Shown piece by piece: positions 39,001-51,968 of a stretch of DNA of 64,000 nucleotides (position 1 is its first letter; each line of letters begins with the position of its first letter). Both the position numbers and the translations under genes were made by a program. The notes beneath the pieces were generated by a model, which was given only the letters and a program-made list of their open reading frames with translations, was not told the DNA's origin and ran no database searches. This stretch comes from Bombyx mori (Eukaryota; Arthropoda; Insecta; Lepidoptera; Bombycidae). The stretch spans positions 14,453,501-14,517,500 of the forward strand of contig NC_085127.1 in NCBI RefSeq assembly GCF_030269925.1, given 5' to 3'.

Positions 39001-42000
39001 AGTTCGACGAGTACGGTTACCGGGGTCCCTAAGCCTGCCCCTAGTATTAGAGCTGAAGGCATCTAATGCAAAGGTTATTGGATCTGATGGATCCGTAAGG
39101 ACGTGTCTAGGGCGTCGACGGTGACTGGCTCCTGCATGATCAGGATTCGGGGAGTAGTCAGCGGCGGCAACGATAAGGCGATTATCATGACGCATAGCCT
39201 TATCGAAGTATCGTTCCGACGCTGACTTCATGTATTTCCGAATTGATTCGAGGCCCAGGTCGTCGTGTAGGTCAACGTTCCTCACGAACCACGGAGCCCC
39301 GACAGCTAACCTGCAAAAGCGGGATTGTAGGGATTGGAGGGTGTCTATGTGTGTGCGGGCCGCGTGAGCGAACACCACACTCGCGTAAGTCATGACGGGC
39401 CTAATGCAAGTTTTGTAAAGTGTCACCTTGTTCCGAAGGGACATTTTACTCCGCTTACAGATCATGGGGTAGAGTCTACCGAGAATAAACGCGGCACGGT
39501 CACGGACTGATTTTATATGCTGGTGGTAGGACCTCTTGTGAGTCCGCACGGGTAGGTACCACCGCCCCGCCTATTTCTGCCGTGAAGCAGTAATGCGTTT
39601 CGGTTTGAAGGGTGGGGCAGCCGTTGTGACTATACTGAGACCTTAGAACTATATCTCAAGGTGTGTGGCGCATTTACGTTGTAGGTGTCTATGGGCTCCA
39701 GTAACCACTTAACACCAGGTGGGCTGTGAGCTCGTCCACACATCTAAGCAATAAAAAAAAAAAAAAAAAAAAAAAAAATATGCGGGCGGAATGTCATCGA
39801 TGCATCCAGGGTAACGCCCAGGTACTTGACCTTCCTGGCCCAGGGTATGGGTTGTCTAAAGAGAGTAATCGGGGGTGTGAGATTCCTCCTCCTAATCCGG
39901 GAGGAAATCCGTGTGGAGCTTCCCCTCTGAAATAGCACCGCAGTACTTTTCGCTGGGTTGATGTCTATGCGCCATTTTCGGAACCACTGTCCTAGGGCTA
40001 GGGCTGCGCTCTGAAGCTTCTTCGCGATTAGGGACTTATTTCTACTAGAATAGTAAACAGTCGTGTCGTCGGCGACAATACTAAGTAACCTATTCTCATT
40101 TGACCACAGACTTTAAGCAATAACAAAAAATTGATAGTAAACGAAAAGTATGTGTGTATGTAAGAGTATATGCGTGTGTGTCAAATACATGTAATGTTTT
40201 TCATACTCCTCTGTCCGTGCAATTTTCGTAAAAAGGGGTACAAAGTTTTTGCTTCACGTATTAATATATAGATAGTAAAAAGATAATAAGAGGGAATCCA
40301 TAACGGAAACTGTTTTGTTTATGATATGTATTATTTATTGGTTTTAGAAACATTTGGGAAACATCTGGGGAGAGTATATGCGTTCTGCTATTGTTTATGT
40401 AATCAAATTACACGTCAGACAAAAAGAAAGTGACACAGGTAATTTTAAATATTGCAATTGAAAACGATTAGAAAATGTTGAATACGATCTGAAAATGCAG
40501 TGATTCACTGCAATAATTTAATTAAATTAGGCAATAATAATACAAATAGTAACAAAAATCGACTTAATAAATTATGGTATATTGCTCAAATTGTAACAGA
40601 TTCTAAAAACAAAAAGTAGTACACAAATGCTTAATTGCAATTATCACTCATGAGGTCAACCCACGGTGATGATGTATTTATTGTAGTAATTCGTAGAAAA
40701 TTATAATGTTTTATTTCATAACTTTTGCTAAGAAAGATTCGTACAAGTCAAACAAATATTTCATGTGACGAAATAATGCTACACAGTACACGCAGCTAAC
40801 CGTTTTATTTTAAGTTACTGCCATCTAGCGCATAATAAAAGAACTAGTCAAATATTTCAATTTGTAAGCTGTGTTTTTACTCATCAGATAACAGATGGCG
40901 CTTCATCGACTTTCTTTGAAATAATTTTAATGAAAATGTTAACATTCTGATAGTTAAGGAAGATGTCACCAAGGCAAGGTTTAATTTCTAACTCCATTAA
41001 GCATTAACATCTAAAAGCGTATCGCGGTTTATTAAATATAGGTGGTAATAGGAACGATGAGTATTTTTTAATAATTATGGAAAAAAATGCTGCGTTAAGA
41101 CAGGCATATTTTTTTTTAATATAAAAAAACCGTTATTTCCTCCTTAATGAGTAATTTTTTTCAGGTTTAAATTGGCACCTTTAGATCGAATTAATATTAA
41201 CCTTTATAATGTGCTTTCCGTCCGTAGCTTCACCTGTGTACACTCCATAAATGTTGGTCGAAAAACCGCGCTTAAAAGTCGAATGAAAGATAACCTATAT
41301 TAATTTTCAGAGGTCAAACTATTTCCAAGTCGAATTTCATCAAAATCGGTTGAGTGGTTTGGGTGTGAAACCATACTGGGCAGACAGAGGTTCTTTCGTA
41401 TGAAAAATAGAATTTGCCATATAACGTCTAGCAGTATCAAAGTGAATTCCGAAAAACTATGAATTCGCGTAATTATAAAATTTTAGAAATATTTTAATGA
41501 AAAGAGATTATTCTATTTCAACTCAATCTCGGTCTACGGTCTTTTTATGTGATTTACGGTCTATGTAAATCACATAAAAATCTATTCATTACTCCCAGAG
41601 ACATGTAAGACAATCAAACAAACAGACAAAAAAATCGCTGGCTTATATTCTATTACTCTTCTTAATTTTCCCTAATATACTTTTATTGTTTTTCTTCAAT
41701 ATACAGATGATTCTACTGATTTATTATTTGCACTGATTTATACACAAGTTATAAAACATTCAATTAATGCAACTAATTGTCCACATTCCGACCTAAGCTT
41801 ATCGTACGAAGAATCTATTAAGTTTAAGTAATTCTTACTGAGTCACAAGTTTAATATAGGACTGGAAATATTCTCAATCTTTTTTTTTTTTTATTGCCCT
41901 TGTAGGCACACGAGCATACGGCCCACCTGATGGTGAGTGGTTACCGTCACCCATGGACTTCAGCAATGCCAGGGGCAGAGCCAAGCCGCTGCCTACCGCT

Positions 42001-45000
42001 TAATACTCTGCACAAGCCTCGTTTGAAGAAGGACATGTCATAGCGCTCGGAAAACACCGTGGAGGGGAGCTCATTCCATAGCCAGATGGTACATGGCAAA
42101 AAAGATCTCTGGAAACGCACTGTGGATGACCGCAGTAGCTCCAGGTAGTATGGATGAACTCTACTCCGATGGCGGGCGGTGCGATAGTAAAAACGAGATG
42201 CCGGTATCATCTCGAACAATTCCTCAGAGCACTCCCCATGGAACATACGGTACAAAATACAGAGGGAACCGAAGTCCCTCCGCAGACCCAGAGGTTCCAA
42301 ACGATATTCAAATATAATTTGCAAAATAAAACATGCCAAGCATAATTGAACGTTACGCCGCTAACCTCAGAGTCCAAGTAGTTGTTGACGCTTCCGGAGC
42401 TTCCACTGTTGCATGAGCTATCGTCACTGCAGATGCCTTGGACCCCGTCTGAGCTGCCACTGATGTCCGAATCCGACTCAATCCACAACGGAGACCGATA
42501 TTTGAATTTATGCGCTATCGCATTGAACTTAGATTCGTTATCCATTGCAATGTTTTCGACAATTAGCCTTATTATATGTAAAGGATGCTTATCAATGAAT
42601 TTAAGTAATAGGTATGTTTGTCTAAATGTGAATTTTATTACACTAGATGGATGGATGCGCTCACATGCCACCTGATGTTAAGTGGTTTTCGATACCCATT
42701 TACATTAGAGCAGAATCGTCGCCCCCCAAAAGTAGCTTTTGACTTTTCTTATTTAGTTCTGATTTTTATTTTGTTTTTTATAAATAATGAAGTATTTTAT
42801 TGTACCTTATTGTAGTATGTGAGTATCATATTGTATTGTTGTAATAAATTATTAGATAATTGTAAAACTATAATATAATAGTATAATCGAAGAAAACTCA
42901 CAAACGGCCCTTTGATCCCTAACTACGGTTCCATGTATAGGAACCGGAGGCTGATATTCATACTTATATACTTTTTTTTTTATTGCCTATATGTGTGGAC
43001 GAGCTCACAGCCCATCTGGTGTTAAGTGGTTATTGGAACCCCTAGACATCTACAACGTAAATGCGCCACACACCTTGAGATATAAGTTCTAAGGTCTCAG
43101 TATAGTTACAACGGCTGCCCCACCCTTCAAACCGAAACGTATTACTGCTTCATGGCAGAAATATAATATTTATATACGTTAAAATATATTTTGATATTTA
43201 TTGTCTTATCCTCAATTAATTTGAAGATTAAGGCAGTAAGATTTGAGAACAGATTTGATCACAAAACTCATTTGATAATATAAAAAAATTGTTTCGTTTT
43301 TTTTCTTTTTCTTGTGCTTATTCAGTAAACTATAATCGAATCATTTGCACGACAGTTTTTGAAATACTTAAGCTGTTTATTTCATTAATACTGCATTTTT
43401 TCTGTCTCATTGTGATGTCTCATTTAAATGTATGATTTAGCAAAAATTATATTCTACTCGCCAAATTAGGCACTTTTAATAAAAATAATCTACCAGTTTA
43501 ATGAATGCATTATGTTTAAATAAATTAATTTATTGATTCATTGAATGAGTGAAGTCGTCGTGGCCTAAAGGATAAGACGTCCGGTGCATTCGTATTGAGC
43601 GATGCATCGGTGTTCGAATCTCGCTGGCGGGTACCAATTTTTCTAATGAAATACGTACTCAACAAATGTTCACGATTGACTTCCACGGTGAAAGAATAAC
43701 ATCGTGCAATAAAAATCAAACCCGCAAAATTATAATTTGCGTAATTACTGGTGGTAGGACCTCTTGTGAGTCCGCACGGGTAGGTACCACCGCCCCGCTT
43801 ATTTCTGCCGTGAAGCAGTAATGCGTTTCGGTTTGAAGGGTGGGGCAGCCGTTGTGACTATACTGAGACCTTAGAACTATATCTCAAGGTGTGTGGCGCA
43901 TTTACGTTGTAGATGTCTATGGGCTCCAGTAACCACTTAACACCAGGTGGGCTGTGAGCTCGTCCACACATCTAAGCAACAAAAAAAAATAAAAAAAATA
44001 TTCGAAATAAAATATGTGGTACTTCTAATTGAACTATATGTGGATTTACTAGAGCTTTTAAATAGACACGACTTTACTAGAGATTCAGAATGCAGTTTTT
44101 TAACTGAAAAAAAACCGGCAAGAATCTCAGTTCAATTGACAAAAAAAGCAACTTGACCTTTTTAACAACATCCAAATCATCCAATCCAAGCCAATTGAAA
44201 GCAACTAAAAATAGTTTTTATAAAAGTAAAGTTTTTTTTTAGTTACAGGATTAGTTTAGTTGATTTTTAGTTTTCAAACTACAAGTCAAATTACTCATTT
44301 TTGTTATCCTGTTCAGGATATGAAGACAAAGTAATAAAATTTGGGGTATTGTCATAATTGTGTCATCGGTCGTGGAAATTTTCAACTTGAATTTCTCGAA
44401 GTTCGTGAAAATTGCGCTGAAAGATTCCGTTACTTCGATATATACCAGGAAGCTAATGAAAGCGTATTAAAGCGTTTCCAGCTGGTACAGACTATTATTT
44501 CACGGCAGAAACAAGCTGCACGTTGATGTCAGTACACAGATATTCTTCTTTTATTCTCTTTCAGATATTTGTTTAAATATGTATCGGATTTTTTTTTATC
44601 GTTTAGATGGGTAGACGAACGAGCTCACGGCCCACCTGCTGTTAAGTGGTTACCGGAGCCCATAGACATCTACAACGTCATCAACTTGAGACATGAGTTG
44701 TAAGGTCTCACTTTTAACAGTACAGCGGCTGCCCCGTCCTTCAGATAGTATATTGTATCTGTGAACAGGCAGTGAGCTTGTCGTACTCCTGCCTTTGCCA
44801 GAGTCCTTGGGCACCGTCAGCCCCGTACCACTAGATCGATGTTTGCTTGTTTGCGTTTAGTCGTCGTCGTGGCCTAACGGATAAGACGTCCGGTGCAGTC
44901 GTGTTGAGCAAAGCACCGGTGTTCGAATCTCAGGCGAGTACCAATTTTTCTAATGAAATACGTACTCAACAAATGCTCACGATTGACTTTCACGGTGAAG

Positions 45001-48000
45001 GAATAACATCGTGTAATAAAAATTAAGCCCGCAAAATTATAATCTGCGTAATTACTGGTGGTAGGACCTCTTGTGAGTCCGCGCGGGTGGGTACCACCAC
45101 CCTGCCTAGTTCTGCCGTGAAGCAGTAATGCGTTTCGGTTTGAAGGGTGAGGTAGCCGTTGTAACTATACTGAGACTTTAGAACTTATATCTCAAGATGG
45201 GTGGCGCATTTACGTTGTGGATGTCTATGGGCTCCAGTAACCACTTAATACCAGGTGGGCTGTGAGTTCGTCCACCCATCCAAGCAATAAAAAAAAATTA
45301 TCTCGTGAATTCTTGAAGCATTGAAAATATTTAGTAATATGTGTGTATTGCAAGAGTATCACAAAACAAAGAAAAACACAACTACACATTATTTTATAAC
45401 ATTCAAGGAATTACGACATATAGTATGCAACACATTTGCAAATAGAACTCTTAATTTTACCGAAACCTTTAAAAGTCAAAGAAAGATTTTAAATTCTTTG
45501 TAAAGTTTATACAACAAAAAAAAACACTTCTTTAATTGACCGCACTATTATCTGATACTTTTATCTATTGAATGACAATCTCAAACGTTTACGTGTTAGG
45601 GTCGCGGGTCGACGCAAGACACACTGAATAACTGAATGTAAGGATCAGGGGCAGATCAAATTGCTGACACGTAAATAGTTATAAATGGGACGTGCAACTC
45701 GGGTCCATAAACTCTCAATGTCGCTCAGAACTCCTATATGTATATATTAATACGTGAAGCAAAAACTTTGTGTCCCTTTTTACGAAAATTGCGCGGACGG
45801 AGGAGTATGAAATTTTCCACACTTATAGAGAATACAGAGAAGGAGTGCACAATGCTAATATTCTTTTTAAATAATGCATAAAAGATACAACAAATCAATA
45901 AAGAAAACATCACACACACTACCATGTATTTGACGCACACACGCATGCATACTATTTATTTATTGTGAAACTTTTGTTCTTGACGTCTGTTGTCAAATTG
46001 AGAATAGATTAAATATTTGTCTTTATTAATATTTTTCTATAGTGTAGTCTTAGCGAAATTTGTGATTATAATAGTCTTTGAAAATAGAATCATAATAGTG
46101 TACCTACAACCTTATAATTTAAATTATTTATAGTCGAATTTCGACTACTGGGCGACTGAAAATTAGTGTTTAACTACTTATTCTTGATATGGCATACCTA
46201 ATGCTGTCAAAAAGTACTAGAATTCTGCCTACTTTTGTCGCTAAGCGCTTTTTTTTACTTAGATGGTTGCACGAGCTCACGGCCTACCTGGTGTTAAGTG
46301 GTTACTGGAGCCCATAGAAACATACGACGTAAACGCGTCAACCACATTGAGATATAAGTTCTAAGTTCTCAGTATAGTTACAACGGCTGCCCCACCCTTC
46401 AAACCGAAACGCATTACTGCTTCACGGCAGAAATAGGCAGTGTGGTAGTACCTACCCGTGCGGACTCACAAGAGGTCCTACCACCAGTAAGTTTGAACCA
46501 GTTTGTACGATCCAGCTTGAATATTGAGAAAACTGTTATACAATTGAAATATCGATCTCATGTTTCCTGAAGAATGTTCTCGGTGGGCTTTCGGAATTTA
46601 ACACCAATGACAAAAAATACAGCTTTTGTATAATTATGTACTAGGTTTTTCGCGCTGTGTGTAAAGTTATTAATGCCCAGATAATACAACTAAGAAAGCC
46701 AAGGACTTCTACACGTGTAAATCGAGGGTCCTAACATGAACATGCCCCGGCGGGATGTCGTTATGTAATTTAGGTCATCGGGTGCTCAAGTAACTTTCAT
46801 TGTCAAAGGTGCTGCAGCTAATCCGTAGGATTTTGTTTATACTAGAGGTCCCGCAGTAGTCGAAATTCGACTATAATTAATTGGAATTTTAAGTTTGTAC
46901 ACTATTATGATTGTATTTTATACTTCTATAATCACAAATTTCGCCAAGACTACACTATAAAAAATATTAACAAAGACAAACAATATCTATTCTCAATTTG
47001 ACAACAGACGTCAAGAACAAAAGTTTGACAATAAATAGTATGCATGCGTGTGTTTATTATGGATTTAATGTATCTTTTATGCATTATTTTAAAAAAATAT
47101 TAGCATTGTGCACTTCTTCTCTATATTCTCTATAAGTGTGTAAAATTTCATACTCCTCCGTCCGCGCAATTTTCGTAAAAAGGGATACAAAGTTTTTGCT
47201 TCACGTATTAATATATAGATTATTTATTTAAGAAGTTAAATGCTTTTCGTAAACTAAATTATTAACTCGTTGCTCGACTGACTCATTCTTTAACAATTAT
47301 ACAATTGAATATGCAATTTCGAAAAGGGCACATGTCGCATATTTTGTCAAATAAGTTTTTTCATATACATGTAGTTTTGAGGCTTACCTACACCCATTTT
47401 ATAATAATTTCAGTAATTTTCAATTGCTAATTAAGACTAAAATATATCTCAAAAGTTAATATTTTAAATTTCACACTGCTTTAAAATAATCAGTTTTTTT
47501 TATTTCCTGAACATTTTACATTTTCAGAGATGTGCCCTTTTCGAAATTGCATATTCAATTGATATATGATGATGATTCTATAATTGATATTCCATCATTT
47601 AATATATTATATGATTCTGTTTATCTTTTCACGTGATAACATCTTATAAATCGATGAACAATGGCTGCACGCACGAAAAAGTGTCACGTTTCGCCTGGGC
47701 CTAAGCGTGCCAGCGAGAGCGCTAGAGAGAGATAGAGAAGCACAATCGGCCTAAGCGTTAACTTGTGACACATTTATCTCTCTTCTCGCGTGATGTCAGA
47801 GCTAGCAGTTCGAATAGTTATGCTACTAACGTGATGACGTAAAACTAACTTCCGTTTTTTTCCCTACCTAAGCCGGTAGCCTTGAGAGGCTATGGCAGCG
47901 TAACCGAGCGGTTAGATGAGCTCTCAGGGCTCTAACCTGAGGGCGTTGCTAACACTAGCCCTAGCAAGAGCAGTGCTTCGTAGAATCTACCACCGGATCG

Positions 48001-51000
48001 AAAACGCAACCCACTGAGAAGACCCGGCGAGAAACTCAGTGGGCTATCGTCCGTACTTCCGACTTTACAGACAACCAATTAATTTTTTTCCCGTTGGACG
48101 AGCTCACGGCCCACCTGGTGTTAAGTGGTTGCTGGAGCCCATAGACATCTACAACGTAAATGCGCCACCCACCTTGAGATATAAGTTCTAAGATCTCAGT
48201 ATAATTACAACGGCTGCCCACCCTTCAAACCGAAACGCATTACTGCTTCACGGCAGAAATACGCAGGGCGGTCGTACCTACCCGTGCGGACGCACAAGAA
48301 TTCCTACCACCAGTAAGAGCAGAGTATTGCGTGGCAACTTTACTGGCATCTAGTGATGATGGAGCGTTTTGTAAGTTCGCCCAGGTGGATAACTCCATTT
48401 ATCATTTTCTGTCGCAAAGCATTCGTCAATACAAATGAGATTTTGAACTCATGTCCCATGAAGTTCAGTAACCACTTAGCAAAAGAAGGCCGTTTACCCA
48501 TGCACAATATGAAATATTTCTTATTATTTTTGTATACAATCATATTGAGGGAGTTCATATAGAGTTCCTTCTTCGCCGTAAAGTCGTGTTTTATATAATT
48601 AACACCACAGTTGAAACAATATAAATTTTATTGTTGTAGCGGCATAAACAATTCTAAGTAATTATATTACATTAGATAATAAACACAATAAAAATTATTT
48701 TTACGTTTTAAATATTTGGCGGTAAAAAAGGTCCCGTGTCACAGACTATATTCTTTTTTCCACCTCTTGTGCGTTCCGGCTTACGCATCATTAAAAGATG
48801 CGTTCTTAAACGCCACAATATTATTGTGATATGGATTTTGAGGTCACAGCTTCGTCATATATTTTTATCTTAGATAACATTTTCATAACAACTTTAAAGA
48901 CGAGTTGAAACTGTCACAGACTTTAGGTATTACTGGCCTCGCTTCATTATAACTATTTAACTCTCTTTTTCTAACTAGCTTGGTAGGCTTTAAGTCTTAT
49001 GCCAATGTAACTGAACCAGTAGGTGAGCTCACGGGCTTTAACTTGAGAATGTTGCTAACACTAGCCCTAGCAAGAGCAGTTATTTACAGACTATCTAACC
49101 ACGACCACAAAACGCAATTATTGCCTTGACTCGAGCGCCACCTATTGCTCTTCGATGCCACTCTATCAGAAACATCATCATCATTATGCTGCCCTTCTCC
49201 CAGTCACCTGGGGTCGGCGCAACATGTTTTCTCCTTCCATACTCTTCTATCATATAACATTTCTTCGCTCACTCCCCTCTTACCCATGTCCTTCCACATG
49301 TCTACCTCTTCCTCTATATCCTTCCACATTCATAGTTAACATTCTCTTACCAACCTCATTTTCATTTCGTCTCATCACATGTCTATACCATCCCAAACGC
49401 GCACTTCTCAGCTTCTCTGTCACAGGTGCCACTTTCAGACTTCGTCTAACATATTCATTCCGTATTCTATCCATTCTCGTTACTCCACACATCCATCGCA
49501 ACATTCGCATCGCTGCATGCAATCGCCTTTCAGAAACGTTAAAAGCAAATTCCGACTAGACTAATATAATCATAAACTCAAACACAGCACTGCGAACAAT
49601 GATAATTGTTATTAGCACCTAAATATGTCCATAATATTTTAAGGAATGCAGTATGAAACTTTAAAGTCAAGCATACTGTATATTTTCTCAATGACATTAA
49701 AATTTACGGCTCACGATCCGACGAAAATTATTAATTTCACTGCTCTGTTACCACAATCTTTCAGTCATGTTTGTTATTCAATGCCTATACCACGACATAT
49801 TTTTGTTATTATTTCGTAAATAGCTAAAAGAACTCACAGATGATAAGTCATTATCGGAGCTTATTCAAGATCACATCGTGGCTGGCCTCAACTTAACCGC
49901 ATGAGTGCTTGGCGGCAGATACCGAGAGAGCCATAAAAAATATCAAATGTTAACTGAGGGAAATATAGTTTAATGATGCTTACACTAGCCCCTGGCCGCG
50001 AAGACTGAAAATATTTTAAATATTTCTGAATAGCTCAAAACGTTTACATTGCTTTATGGCTTTAGGCTTTGCAGTTTAAACTAAATTCAATTTACGATCT
50101 CTATACCAAAGAAGAAAAAAAAAGTTGGTGGTGCAAGGGAAAGTCGAGGGCAAAAGGTCTCGCGGACGATCTCCAACAAGATGGACGGACCTCATAAAAT
50201 CTGTGACTCACTCCAACATAAATGTTTGCTCTCACTCTGCGAAACATCGTGCCACTTGGCGTCGCATCGCGAGAGCATCGGTATCGCAGGATCCGACTGA
50301 TGCATGACCACGACCACTCTGTTAAGAGTGTACGAATAGGAAGAAGAATAGCAAAGAAAACTCCAGTATCAGAACATACAAAGAGACTACTTTTCACCGT
50401 GTCGTTTGCTAAATCTAATATAGGATTTAACCTCTGCCTGAGTATACCAGTTTTTGTCAATGTTACTCTAAACTAGTAACTTCCACGAAATAACCGGTCG
50501 CAATGAAAAGAAAACTTGATTCCACAATAAATCCACAACGCAGGAGAATCAATGACTCTGATTTCGTATTTCTACTACTAAACAAACATCAAAAATATTC
50601 TTGCTTAGAGGGGTGGACGGGCTCACAGCCCACCTGGTGCTAAGTGGTTACTGGAGCCCATAGATATCTACAACGTAAATGCCCCACCCACCTAGATATA
50701 TAAGTTCTAAGATCTCAGTATAGTTAGTCTTTAAGAATAAATATAGAATAAACTTACATTCAAATATTCTTTTTTGGGAGCATCATAGCTCTTGAGACCT
50801 TCCGGTACAGAGACGGAGCCGCGTTTTAACCGGTTCGTGTACACGACCGGACTGTCGCCGGATAAGCCGTCTGCCTTGGCTTCTTCCCCATTTTTAGGTT
50901 CACTAATTTTAATTTCAGGTGTCATAGGTCTTCTGTCATCGGGTATGCTGGCTTCCAAACTGGTCCTGGACGTGTTTGGACTGATGTCGTCAATGTATCT

Positions 51001-51937
51001 GATGTCGTTTGGTGTGCGATTGGCTTCCAGAATAAGCCGTCTGGTCTCCGGGGGCATGGCGACATAATCGTGTGGGTATGAAGGGATTTTAACCTTCAAA
51101 TTCGGTTTCTTTCTAGCTCCCATATTTTAGATGTTAGATAATCGTTGTTTTTGTGTATTTCCTATTTAAAAAATCCTCTAAAACTTGATTGACGTTATCT
51201 TGAATGATCTAACATCGTACACAGATTTTTTGGATCTTCACACTTTTGATGGATTTTGGTGAGTGAACACTAAACGCGACGACCATGTTACAGCAGCTAT
51301 ATAAGCTCTGAACAGTGAGCACTCGTGAATACGTTTCACCGTTTTTTCTTCCGCACTGTAATTCCAACTGACACAAGATAAAATGTAATGAAGTCTGAAG
51401 TCTGAAGACTTGGTTTTGTTTCCTCAATTTTTATCAAATTCGCGATAGCCAACAAAGTTCCGATAAAGACTTAGTCTCGTAGATAATGGAACAAATCCAC
51501 AGGGTAATTTCTTTATCTATCGAGATAAAGAGTGTTTCGTGCTAAATTTTGTGACAATTCTTCAGGAGGATCCTTCACACTGCGCTTTGTGTCACCGAGA
51601 GACAACATTCGGTAAAGGTTTAGAGACTAAATTATTTAAATAAAACCTGATGTGATTTAACATGTCTATTGAAATGCGTTTCATGTCATCATGTTAAATG
51701 TCATCCACAGTGCGTTTCCAGAGATCTTTTTTGCCACGTACCATCCGGCTATGGAATGAGCTCCCCTCCTCGGTGTTTCCCGAGCGCTATGACATGTCCT
51801 TCTTCAAACGAGGCTTGTGGAGAGTATTAAGCGGTAGGCAGCGGCTTGGCTCTGCCCCTGGCATTGCTGAAGTCCATGGGCGACGGTAACCACTCACCAT
51901 CAGGTGGGCCGTATGCCCGTCTGCCTACAAAGGCAAT

Positions 51938-51968
<31 letters not shown>

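Larger units (their letters stand above)
38527..40272 (-). mobile_element. non-autonomous Helitron, family 1, with nested LINE and SINE
   Basis: On the - strand it begins TCTATATATTAATACGTG (from 40272) and ends with the palindrome and CTAG (38527-38530), with A/T flanks. The inner part is split at ACAATACTAAG by a Jockey-like LINE. Confidence 0.88.

Noticed and set aside
48340..48562. Small gene on either strand
   Set aside because: About 70 codons, no domain, no flanking signals; antisense pairs of equal length suggest chance.
49145..49559. 134-codon + strand frame
   Set aside because: Antisense of the RTE-like fragment, which has the recognisable motifs on the - strand.
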